Part shown: positions 1 through 7,231 of the stretch, piece by piece | Position numbering within the stretch: position 1 is the first letter of the stretch | Layout of the letters: the number at the start of each line of letters is the position of its first letter | Origin: Ornithinimicrobium murale | GTDB taxonomy: Bacteria; Actinomycetota; Actinomycetes; Actinomycetales; Dermatophilaceae | Reading direction: 5' to 3' | NCBI RefSeq assembly: GCF_003352835.1 | Contig: NZ_QLVD01000005.1 | Span: 30,583-94,582, forward strand | DNA length: 64,000 nucleotides | Position numbers and translations under genes: made by a program | The notes under the pieces: generated by a model | Seen by the model: only the letters and a program-made list of their open reading frames with translations | Told to the model about the DNA's origin: nothing | Database searches by the model: none

Positions 1-376
1 CGACGCGTTGCGGGTCCTGCTCGCCCAGCCAGGTCTTCAGGTCGGCGGGCTCATACTTGCCGACGGAGCGATAGATGATGACGGACCCACCCCAGCCGCT
101 CAGGTAGTCGGCGTGGAAGGCCCCCGGGTCGAGGGTGCGCACAAAGGGGAACGGCCGCACGTCCGGGTTGCGGTCCGACTCGTCCTCGATGTCGTAGAGC
201 ACCAGGGCGTCCAGGCCCAAGGGCCGCAGCCGCTCGATCGTCACCTCGGCGATGCGGCTCAGGTCCTCCTGGGGCGTCGCCTCCCGCGGTGGGGTCAGGC
301 TGAACAGCCGCAGGGGGCGGGCCAGGTCGGTGAGCCGGGTGCCGAACCCGACGGGCTCGGGGGTCTGTGCTGCCAC
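1..376 (-). CDS. Methylenetetrahydrofolate reductase-like protein, partial (3' end outside window)
   Basis: The N-terminal 125 residues are visible; the rest lies beyond the left edge. The reading frame contains the stretches LRLFSLTPPRE, LVLYDIEDE and RPFPFVRTLDP, which I recognise from the short actinobacterial MTHFR-like family (MetF-type TIM barrel) rather than from classical E. coli MetF. Such enzymes would supply methyl-THF for methionine synthesis. The GTG start at 376 has a GGGAGGAGG ribosome site six bases upstream. The gene starts 17 bp after metB on the same strand, so both probably form one transcript under the S-box riboswitch upstream of metB. Family recognition is from memory and the active site is not fully visible. 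Confidence 0.7.
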   Translation of the reverse strand, partial: MAAQTPEPVGFGTRLTDLARPLRLFSLTPPREATPQEDLSRIAEVTIERLRPLGLDALVLYDIEDESDRNPDVRPFPFVRTLDPGAFHADYLSGWGGSVIIYRSVGKYEPADLKTWLGEQDPQRV

Positions 377-393
377 GTGTGCCTCCTCCCGGG

Positions 394-1590
394 TCACGCT
401 ACGCCGCGGTATGCCGTGCTCGTCACCCTGTCGGCACGGTCCAGGGCCGCCGACAGGTCGGCGCGCAGGTCATCGACGTGCTCGATCCCGACGGAGACCC
501 GCAACAGACCGTCCCGTATGCCGGCAGTCCGGCGGGCGTCCGCGCTCATCGAGGCGTGGGTCATGGTGGAGGGGTGGGCGATCAGGCTCTCGGTCCCGCC
601 GAGGGACTCGGCGAGACTGAAACATCGGAGCCCGGTGACGAAGGAACGGACCGCCTCCTCACCGCCCTGCAGCTCGACGGAGAGCATCGCGCCGAAGCCG
701 TCCTGCTGGCGGGCCGCGATCTCGTGCCCGGGGTGATCTGGCAGACCGGGATAGTGGACTGCCTCGACGGCGCGGTGGTCCAGGAGGAGGTCGACCAGGA
801 CCTCGGCGTTCTCCTGGTGGGCGCGCAGCCGGGTGTGCAGCGTGCGCAACCCGCGCAGGGTGAGATAAGAGTCGAACGGGCTCCCGGTGATCCCGAGCAC
901 GTTGGCCCAGTGGTCAAACTCCTCGTGGAGTTCTTGCGTCCGGGCGATCACGGCGCCGCCGACGACGTCGCTGTGGCCGTTGATGAACTTGGTCGTCGAG
1001 TGGACCACGGCGTCCACACCGAACTCGAAGGGCCGCTGCAGCACCGGGGAGAGGAAGGTGTTGTCCGCCACGACGAGGGCTCCCGCTGCGTGGGCCGCGT
1101 CGGTCACGGCAGCGATGTCGGTGATCCGCAGCAGCGGGTTGGACGGCGTCTCCAGCCAGACGACGCGCGGCGGGTTCGGGCCGGTCAGCGCTGCCTCGAG
1201 CGCGTGCGCGTCGGAATAGTCGATGCACTGGTAGTCGAACTGCCCTCGTCCCGCGAGGGAGTCGAACAGCCGCCAGGTGCCGCCGTAGCAGTCGTGCGGG
1301 ATCAGGATCGTGTCGCCGGGGCGCAGCAGCGTGGAGACGCACAGCGTGATGGCCGCCATGCCGGTGGCGGTGATGGTGCCGGCGTGACCCCCCTCCAGCG
1401 TGGCCAGGGCCTCGGCCAGCAGGTCGCGGGTCGGGTTGCCGCTGCGGGTGTAGTCGTAGTCCCGCTTCTCACCGAACTCGGCGAAGCTGAAGTTTGAGGA
1501 GAGATACAGCGGCGGGACGATCGCTCCCTGTGCGGGGTCGGTGTCGATGCCGGTGCGCAGGCCGCGGGTCAGAGCGGAGATGTCGGTCAT
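394..1590 (-). CDS. metB: Cystathionine gamma-synthase (O-succinylhomoserine (thiol)-lyase)
   Basis: 398 aa PLP enzyme of transsulfuration. It joins an activated homoserine to cysteine to give cystathionine on the way to methionine. Landmarks run in order: YTRSGNPTRD near residue 50, HDCYGGTWRLFDSLAGRG, ETPSNPLLRITDI, and the lysine motif HSTTKFINGHSDVVGG (the lysine forms the PLP aldimine), then AESLGGTESLIAHP. Similarity to E. coli MetB is high along the whole length, which argues for a synthase rather than a beta-lyase. The longer open frame upstream is the riboswitch leader; the ATG at 1590 fits family length. It is followed by the MTHFR-like gene and preceded by a SAM riboswitch, so expression should fall when SAM is plentiful. 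Confidence 0.92.
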   Translation of the reverse strand: MTDISALTRGLRTGIDTDPAQGAIVPPLYLSSNFSFAEFGEKRDYDYTRSGNPTRDLLAEALATLEGGHAGTITATGMAAITLCVSTLLRPGDTILIPHDCYGGTWRLFDSLAGRGQFDYQCIDYSDAHALEAALTGPNPPRVVWLETPSNPLLRITDIAAVTDAAHAAGALVVADNTFLSPVLQRPFEFGVDAVVHSTTKFINGHSDVVGGAVIARTQELHEEFDHWANVLGITGSPFDSYLTLRGLRTLHTRLRAHQENAEVLVDLLLDHRAVEAVHYPGLPDHPGHEIAARQQDGFGAMLSVELQGGEEAVRSFVTGLRCFSLAESLGGTESLIAHPSTMTHASMSADARRTAGIRDGLLRVSVGIEHVDDLRADLSAALDRADRVTSTAYRGVA

Positions 1591-1705
1591 GACGGTGCCT
1601 TTCCCAGGTGTCAGGCCGCCAGACGCTGGGTCCGGGTGCCAGACCATGCGGTTGACCGGGAAATGGCTGCACTCCTCAGGCGACGTGCAACGTCGTCCGC
1701 GAAGC

Positions 1706-1820
1706 TCCATCTTCCGGTCTCCCCGAGGGGAACCGCAGGATGTGGCACCTTTTCCGCGGATTGCTCCCCGGAAGGCTGCCCCGGCTTCATCGGGCCTGTC
1801 CCTCTGCCGGTCGTGATGGA
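1706..1820 (-). promoter_or_regulatory. SAM-I (S-box) riboswitch in the metB leader
   Basis: Read on the minus strand, the leader holds the S-box core in order: a GAGGGAC-type box, then GGCCCGATGAAGCC, GGGCAGCC, GGTGCCACATCC and GGAAGATGGAG. The closing P1 helix is a perfect TCCATC (1815-1820) with GATGGA (1706-1711). A hairpin with CGACGT and ACGTCG arms follows at once (about 1680-1695) and may be the expression platform. It ends about 115 bases before the metB start, the usual position. SAM binding is expected to turn off metB and the downstream MTHFR-like gene. Core and P1 are seen directly; the mode of control (transcription or translation) is not settled. Confidence 0.88.
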
Positions 1821-1925
1821 TTTCGTTTGTGAACCTACCCCATGCGCCGAAGGAAGCCAAGGGGCGGGGTGACACTATCGAGGTGTGTCGGCAGAATCTG
1901 CGGTTGGGTGCAGGGTGCAGGACAG

Positions 1926-2384
1926 CTACGGAGTGCGCCGAGCCAGGGCCACGATCTCCTCGTGGCCGGGCTCCGGGATCCCCACCGACAGCAGGACGAA
2001 GCGCTGACGGGGATCGGTGGTGCGCCGGATGCGCTCTTCCTCCTGGACGGAGGCCACCACGATCATCGTGCCGGCCAGGGCAGAACGGATCGGCGGGGTG
2101 ATCGCGCTGGCCGTCGGGCTGATCACCGCCAGGAGCTGTCCACGGCGGGAGACCGGCAGTCCCCACGCCCAGGCCGGCATCGACCGCGCCGCGTAGGCGT
2201 CCAACCGGCCGGGCGTGCTGAACATCTCCCGCGTGAGCGGCACCAGGGCCCGGCGACGGTTCCGGGCGCGGAGCACGTTGCGCGCCCGGTCGTAGGCCGC
2301 GTGGACGGCCAGCTCCCTGGCGGTCGCTCGCGCGACGGCTGCGTGCGCAGCGTCGACGACCTTGTCCGGGGAGCTCTGGGCCAC
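1926..2384 (-). CDS. Hypothetical protein
   Basis: 152 aa, GTG start at 2384, codon use typical of the region. I do not recognise a family. The N-terminal half is Ala/Arg-rich and helical (ARATARELAVHAAYDRARNVLRARNRRR); the C-terminal half contains hydrophobic strand-like stretches such as GTMIVVASVQEEERI and RFVLLSVGIPEPGHEEI. No signal peptide or membrane segment is evident. It lies between poxB (same strand, 55 bp upstream) and the metB riboswitch and might be cotranscribed with poxB. Function unknown. Confidence 0.6.
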   Translation of the reverse strand: MAQSSPDKVVDAAHAAVARATARELAVHAAYDRARNVLRARNRRRALVPLTREMFSTPGRLDAYAARSMPAWAWGLPVSRRGQLLAVISPTASAITPPIRSALAGTMIVVASVQEEERIRRTTDPRQRFVLLSVGIPEPGHEEIVALARRTP

Positions 2385-2439
2385 CAGAGCACTCTGTCAG
2401 ATGGCACCGACGAGGCCCCCGGACGACTCGCCCGCCGAC

Positions 2440-4167
2440 TCAGAACAACTGCCGGAAGTTCGCTCGCGCCAGGTCGAGCAGTTCGTCGCCGCGCCCGGAG
2501 AAGACAGTGCGCAGGGCATATAGCGTGAATCCCTTGACCTGCTCGGCCTGGATCGCCGGCGGGATGGTCAGCTCCTCCCGCTCGGTCACCACGTCGAGCA
2601 GGGCCGGGCCGTCGTGGGCCAGAATCTCGCGCATCGCGTCCGGCAGGTCCTTGGACTTCTCGACCCGGAGCCCCTTCAGGCCCAGGGCGTTGGCCACCGC
2701 TGCCAGGTCGGGGTTCTCCAGGTCGGTCGCGTAGTTGACGTAGCCGGCCGCCTTCATCTCCAGCTCGACAAAGTTGAGCGAGGAGTTGTTCAGGACCACG
2801 ATCTTGACGGGCAGCTCGTTCTGGGTGAGTGTGAGCAGTTCGCCCAGCAGCATGGTCACGCCGCCGTCCCCGGAGAGCGTCACGATCTGTCGCTCGGGAT
2901 AGGCGGACTGGGCGCCGACGGCCTGCGGCACGGCATTGGCCATGCTGCCGTGGAGGAAGGACCCGATGATCCGGCGTCCACCACCGCTGGTGAAATAGCG
3001 GGCCGCGTAGACGACCGGTGAGCCGACGTCGGGGATGAGCACCGCGTCCGGGGCGGCGAGCTCGTCCATCAGACGCGCGACATACTGCGGATGGATCGGC
3101 CGCCCTCGCTTGCTGGGTGTGGCGAGGTCGTCGAGCTTCTCCCGGGTCTTGCGATAGTGCTTGAGCGAGTCCTGCAGGTGGCGGCGCTTCTTCTTGTGCT
3201 GCACCATCGGCTGCAGGGCTCGGACGGTGTCGCCGACATCCCCGACCAGCCCCAGGTCCAGCGGGACGCGGCGTCCCAGCTGCTCGCCGCGCAGATCGAC
3301 CTGCACGATCTTCGCCTGAGGCGGATAGAACTGCTGGTAGGGGAAGTCCGTCCCGAGCATCAGCAGGACGTCGCTGTCCATCATCGCGCGATAGCCGGAG
3401 GCGAAGCCCAGCAGCCCCGTCATGCCGACATCGAAGGGGTTGTCGTGCTCGATGAACTGCTTGCCCCGCATGGCGTGCACGATGGGAGCACCGAGCGCGT
3501 CGGCGAGGGCGACGACCTCGTCGTGGGCACCCTCGACGCCTGCACCGGCCAGGATGGTGACCCGCTCGCCACCGTTGAGTAGCTCGGCGGCGGCCCGCAG
3601 CTCGTCCTCGGCAGGGGTCACCGTGGGCCGCGCCTGGGTGATGACGCTGACCCGGTCGTCCTCGATCTCCTGCAACGCGACGTCGCCGGGGATCACGATC
3701 ACGGCCACCCCTCGCTTCTCGATGGCGGTGCGCATCGCGATCTCCATCACGCGCGGCATCTGGGAGGGGTGGGCGACGAGCTCGGTGTAGACGCTGCACT
3801 CCGCGAACAGCTGTTGCGGATGGGTCTCCTGGAAGTAGCCGCTGCCGATCTCGCTGCTCGGGATCTGCGCCGCGATCGCCACCACGGGCACCCGGTTGCG
3901 GTTGGCATCGAACAGTCCGTTGATCAGGTGCAGGTTGCCGGGGCCGCAACTGCCGACGCAGACCGCGAGCTCGCCCGTGAGCTCTGCGTCCGCTGCCGCG
4001 GCGAAGGCAGCGCCCTCCTCATGGCGGACGTGGACCCACCGCATGGTCCCGTCGGCACGCATGGCGTCGGTGAAACCGTTGAGCGAGTCGCCGGAGATGC
4101 CGTAGACCCGGCGGACTCCGTTCGCGACCAGTTGGGCAACCATGTTCTCGGCGATGTTCTGGGGCAC
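2440..4167 (-). CDS. poxB: Pyruvate dehydrogenase (quinone), thiamine-diphosphate dependent
   Basis: 575 aa ThDP/FAD enzyme predicted to oxidise pyruvate to acetate and CO2 with electrons passed to membrane quinone. Three domains can be followed: the N-terminal pyrimidine-binding domain with the catalytic glutamate in HVRHEEGAAFAA, a central FAD-type domain (VTILAGAGVEGAHDE), and the C-terminal PP domain with the metal and ThDP motif GDGGVTMLLGELLTLTQ ending in VVLNN. The GTG at 4167 has GGAGG five bases upstream; an alternative GTG at 4200 has no ribosome site. The tail is shorter and more divergent than the E. coli PoxB lipid-binding C-terminus. Other ThDP enzymes such as acetolactate synthase are less likely given the ISGDSLNGF and SGYFQE stretches. 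Confidence 0.85.
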   Translation of the reverse strand: MPQNIAENMVAQLVANGVRRVYGISGDSLNGFTDAMRADGTMRWVHVRHEEGAAFAAAADAELTGELAVCVGSCGPGNLHLINGLFDANRNRVPVVAIAAQIPSSEIGSGYFQETHPQQLFAECSVYTELVAHPSQMPRVMEIAMRTAIEKRGVAVIVIPGDVALQEIEDDRVSVITQARPTVTPAEDELRAAAELLNGGERVTILAGAGVEGAHDEVVALADALGAPIVHAMRGKQFIEHDNPFDVGMTGLLGFASGYRAMMDSDVLLMLGTDFPYQQFYPPQAKIVQVDLRGEQLGRRVPLDLGLVGDVGDTVRALQPMVQHKKKRRHLQDSLKHYRKTREKLDDLATPSKRGRPIHPQYVARLMDELAAPDAVLIPDVGSPVVYAARYFTSGGGRRIIGSFLHGSMANAVPQAVGAQSAYPERQIVTLSGDGGVTMLLGELLTLTQNELPVKIVVLNNSSLNFVELEMKAAGYVNYATDLENPDLAAVANALGLKGLRVEKSKDLPDAMREILAHDGPALLDVVTEREELTIPPAIQAEQVKGFTLYALRTVFSGRGDELLDLARANFRQLF

Positions 4168-4288
4168 GACAACCTCCGCAGGAGTAGGGGCTACCCCCAC
4201 GACGCTACTGCGTGGTCCAGGTCCTGGGCGAGGTGGTCCGCTGGGGCTTCAGTTCGGCCGGACAAGGAATGGGACCGGGGAGTCTTGT

Positions 4289-4302
4289 GTTGTTGGTACA
4301 AC
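4289..4302. promoter_or_regulatory. Short inverted repeat, possible operator
   Basis: GTTGT-tggt-ACAAC is a perfect 5-bp dyad ending 27 bases before the ATG of the NmrA-like gene and inside its likely promoter region. The position suits a repressor site, but no regulator gene adjoins it and the dyad is short. Confidence 0.3.
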
Positions 4303-4329
4303 TAACCGATTCTCAAGGAGCACACCCTG

Positions 4330-4974
4330 ATGGCACAGATCGTGATTTTCGGCGGCACCGGCTACTCCGGCGGCAACATCGCCCGGGAGGCGGTGGGTCG
4401 CGGGCACAACGTCACGTCCTACACCCGCAACGCACCGGCCGAGCCCATCGACGGCGTGGACTACCGCCTCGGATCGATGGCCGACCCGGACGTCGTGAAG
4501 GCCGCGGCCCAGGGCGCGGACCAGCTCGTGGTGGCGCTCAAGGCCGAGGACGTTGACGGCGCGCCGATGGCCGCGCGGGTGCCGACGCTGATCGAGGCCG
4601 CCCGGACGCATGACGCCCGGCTGTCCTTCGTCGGCGGCGCCGGATCGTCCCTGGTCGCCGAGGGCGGACCCCGGCTGGTGGACGGCCCGGACTTCCACGA
4701 GGACTGGAAACCTGAGGCGCTGGCGCACGCCGACGTGCTCGAGCTGATGCAGCAGGCACCCGAGGACCTGGACTGGTTCTATGTCAGCCCGGCGGCTCTC
4801 TACGGCTCGTTTGCTCCCGGTGAGACGACCGGGTCCTACCGGACCGGTGGCGACGTGCTCGTGACCAAGGAGGACGGCTCGTCCGAGATCTCAGGCACGG
4901 ACCTGGCCCGCGCCTATGTCGATGAGATCGAGTCGCGGGCTCACCCACGACAGCGGTTCACCGTCGGGCACTGA
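4330..4974 (+). CDS. NAD(P)-binding NmrA/SDR-like reductase
   Basis: 214 aa, ATG start with CAAGGAG upstream. The N-terminus IVIFGGTGYSGGNIAREAVGRGHNVTSYTR is the Rossmann dinucleotide site (GxxGxxG) of atypical short-chain dehydrogenases of the NmrA / NAD(P)H-binding (PF13460) type. The second strand, LSFVGGAGSSLV, and the YVSPAALYG stretch are also typical. Such proteins are NAD(P)H-dependent reductases or redox sensors; the substrate cannot be inferred. It is monocistronic, divergent from poxB, with a small inverted repeat in the promoter region. Confidence 0.8.
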   Translation: MAQIVIFGGTGYSGGNIAREAVGRGHNVTSYTRNAPAEPIDGVDYRLGSMADPDVVKAAAQGADQLVVALKAEDVDGAPMAARVPTLIEAARTHDARLSFVGGAGSSLVAEGGPRLVDGPDFHEDWKPEALAHADVLELMQQAPEDLDWFYVSPAALYGSFAPGETTGSYRTGGDVLVTKEDGSSEISGTDLARAYVDEIESRAHPRQRFTVGH

Positions 4975-5052
4975 CCCGACGCCCGCACACCCTGCGCGCG
5001 CACCTCAGCTCACCCACTCTGACCCGACGCCGCAGCCCCCAGCCGCGCACAC

Positions 5053-5134
5053 CAACCGGAATCGTCGAGGGGCGCTGCGCATCGTGCCTGGTCACAGGCC
5101 TGCGGTGAGCGGGCACCGGTGACGATTCCGGTTG
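5053..5134. repeat. Intergenic palindrome, 14-bp perfect arms
   Basis: CAACCGGAATCGTC (5053-5066) and GACGATTCCGGTTG (5121-5134) are exact reverse complements separated by 54 bases, between the NmrA-like gene and glnA. The distance is long for a simple terminator and a separate glnA terminator lies at 5199. It resembles in size the 70-bp palindromes at 35.7, 39.2 and 51.2 kb, though its arm sequence differs. Confidence 0.75.
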
Positions 5135-5198
5135 TCCTGCGCGACTAAGTCCCGAATGAGAGGCTCAAGGGCGCCAGAGACCACTGGGGCAGACGCCA

Positions 5199-5233
5199 AC
5201 GGGGCGGGAGCGCGTGCAGCGCTCCCGCCCCGT
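5199..5233 (-). terminator. glnA terminator hairpin
   Basis: ACGGGGCGGGAGCGC and GCGCTCCCGCCCCGT form a perfect 15-bp stem with a 5-base loop, 16 bases past the glnA stop. There is no T-run, as is common in actinobacteria. Confidence 0.8.
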
Positions 5234-5249
5234 CATGGGTGTCAGAGGA

Positions 5250-6674
5250 TCAGATGTCGAAGTACATCTCGAACTCGTGCGGGTGCGGGCGCAGGCGGAT
5301 CGGGTCGATCTCGAAGTTGCGCTTGTAGTCGATCCAGGCGGTGATCAGGTCCTCGGTGAAGACGTCGCCCTCGGTGAGGTAGTCGTGGTCCGCCTCGAGC
5401 GCCTCCAGCACCTCCGGCAGCGAGGTCGGCAGCTGCGCGATGCCCTCGAGCTCCTCCGGGGGCAGCTCGTAGAGGTCCTTGTCCACCGGCTCCGGCGGCT
5501 CGATCCGGTTGCGGATGCCGTCCAGGCCTGCCATGAGCTGGGCCGCGAAGGCCAGGTAGGGGTTGGCCGACGGGTCCGGCACGCGGTACTCCACCCGCTT
5601 GGCCTTGGGGGAGCTGCCGGTGATCGGGATCCGCACGCACGCCGAGCGGTTGCGGGCAGAGTAGACCAGGTTGATCGGGGCCTCGAAGCCAGGCACCAGC
5701 CGGTGGTAGGAGTTCATCGAGGGGTTGGTGAACGCCAGCAGCGAGGGGCCGTGGGAGAGCAGGCCACCGATGTACCAGCGGGCGATGTCGGACAGGCCGC
5801 CGTAGCCGCTCTCGTCGTAGAACAGCGGCTCGCCGTCCTTCCAGAGCGACTGGTGGGTGTGCATGCCCGACCCGTTGTCACCGAACAGCGGCTTGGGCAT
5901 GAAGGTCGCGGTCTTGCCGGCGGCCCAGGCGCTGTTCTTGATGACGTACTTGAACTTCATCAGGTCATCGCCGGAGTGCAGCAGGGTGTTGAACCGGTAG
6001 TTGATCTCCTGCTGGCCGGCGGTGCCGACCTCGTGGTGGGAGCGCTCGACCTCCAGGCCGACCTGTGCCATCTCCAGGCACATCCGGTCGCGCATGTCCG
6101 CGAAGTGGTCGACCGGGGGGACGGGGAAGTAGCCGCCCTTGTAGCGCGTCTTGTAGCCGCGGTTGCCACCCTCCTCCGCGCGGCCGGTGTTCCACGCGGC
6201 CTCGATGGAGTCGATGTGGTAGTACCCACCGCTCGGCCCGGTCGAGAAGCGCACGTCGTCGAAGACGTAGAACTCGGCCTCGGCGCCGAAGAAGGCGGTG
6301 TCGGCGATGCCGGTGGAACGGAGGTACTCCTCGGCCTTCGCGGCGATCTGGCGGGGGTCGCGCTCGTAGGGCTCGTCGGTGAACGGGTCGACGATGGCGA
6401 AGTTCATGATGAGCGTCTTCTCGGCCCGGTAGGGGTCGAGGTAGGCGGTCTTCGGGTCCGGGATCAGCTTCATGTCGGACTCGTGGATGGACTTGAAGCC
6501 CCGGATGGAGGACCCGTCGAACATCTGCCCCGTCTGGAAGGCCTCCTCGTCGAAGGAGCTGGCCGGCACGTTGAAGTGCTGCATGACCCCGGGGAGGTCA
6601 CAGAACCTGATGTCGATGAACTTGACGTCCTCGTCCTTGATGAAGGCGAGGACCTCCTCTGCGTTGGTGAACAT
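5250..6674 (-). CDS. glnA: Type I glutamine synthetase
   Basis: 474 aa, the usual length for dodecameric GSI. It makes glutamine from glutamate, ammonia and ATP in the cytoplasm. Visible motifs: N-terminal beta-grasp ([13 protein letters not shown]), metal-binding [37 protein letters not shown]-binding region and NRSACVRIP. The tyrosine of DLYELPPEE matches the adenylylation site, so activity is probably controlled by GlnE. ATG at 6674 has AGGAGG four bases upstream. As in mycobacteria (glnA1 next to Rv2219A and Rv2219), it is divergent from an RDD protein with DUF4191 nearby. This supports its being the housekeeping GlnA1 type. Confidence 0.97.
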   Translation of the reverse strand: MFTNAEEVLAFIKDEDVKFIDIRFCDLPGVMQHFNVPASSFDEEAFQTGQMFDGSSIRGFKSIHESDMKLIPDPKTAYLDPYRAEKTLIMNFAIVDPFTDEPYERDPRQIAAKAEEYLRSTGIADTAFFGAEAEFYVFDDVRFSTGPSGGYYHIDSIEAAWNTGRAEEGGNRGYKTRYKGGYFPVPPVDHFADMRDRMCLEMAQVGLEVERSHHEVGTAGQQEINYRFNTLLHSGDDLMKFKYVIKNSAWAAGKTATFMPKPLFGDNGSGMHTHQSLWKDGEPLFYDESGYGGLSDIARWYIGGLLSHGPSLLAFTNPSMNSYHRLVPGFEAPINLVYSARNRSACVRIPITGSSPKAKRVEYRVPDPSANPYLAFAAQLMAGLDGIRNRIEPPEPVDKDLYELPPEELEGIAQLPTSLPEVLEALEADHDYLTEGDVFTEDLITAWIDYKRNFEIDPIRLRPHPHEFEMYFDI

Positions 6675-6790
6675 CCATCCTCCTGATAGCCGCGCGGGTT
6701 GCGTCCCGCTCAGGAAAGACAGTAGTTGGCTCCGGTTTCCTGACCGTGACCCCAATGTTTCGCGCGTGTTTCGCGGGTTAACCTGCTGGG

Positions 6791-7225
6791 GTGACAGCCT
6801 CAGCCTATCCGGGTGCCGAGCTGGGCCTCCCGGAGCGCGGGCCCGGTTCGCTCGCCCCGTTCTCCCGTCGCCTCATCGCCGTCTTCATCGACTGGATGGC
6901 CTGCACCTTCATCGCCCTGGCCATCCTCGACGTCCCGTGGGGAGGTCTGGCAGGCACCGCCTCCCTGCTGCCACTGGGGGTCTTCGCGCTGGAGAACCTC
7001 CTGCTGGTGAGCACGGCCGGCATGACCCTCGGCCACGGGCTGCTGGGCATGCGGGTGCACCGGGTCGATGCACTCAGGCAGGGACGGGCCGGTATGCCGG
7101 GGCTCAGGTCAGGCCTGATCCGCGCCGCCCTCCTGTGCCTGCTGATCCCCGCCCTCATCACCGACCGGAACGGGCGGGGACTGCACGACCGGGCAGCCGG
7201 CACCCTGCTGCTGCGCAGCAGGTAG
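6791..7225 (+). CDS. RDD family membrane protein
   Basis: 144 aa, GTG start. The RDD pattern is present: [23 protein letters not shown] opens the first membrane helix with the conserved Arg/Asp, followed by a second hydrophobic stretch ([27 protein letters not shown]) and the closing [12 protein letters not shown]. Predicted two to three transmembrane helices; the role of RDD proteins is generally unclear. Homologues sit beside glnA1 in mycobacteria (Rv2219A). TAACCT at 6779-6784 lies six bases before the GTG and no ribosome site is present, so the mRNA is probably leaderless. The next gene starts six bases after its stop, suggesting an operon. Confidence 0.85.
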   Translation: MTASAYPGAELGLPERGPGSLAPFSRRLIAVFIDWMACTFIALAILDVPWGGLAGTASLLPLGVFALENLLLVSTAGMTLGHGLLGMRVHRVDALRQGRAGMPGLRSGLIRAALLCLLIPALITDRNGRGLHDRAAGTLLLRSR

Positions 7226-7231
7226 ACCGCC

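Noticed and set aside
5214..6686. 490-residue plus-strand ORF opposite glnA
   Set aside because: Shadow of glnA in GC-rich DNA; Val/Gly/Arg-rich composition and no motifs.
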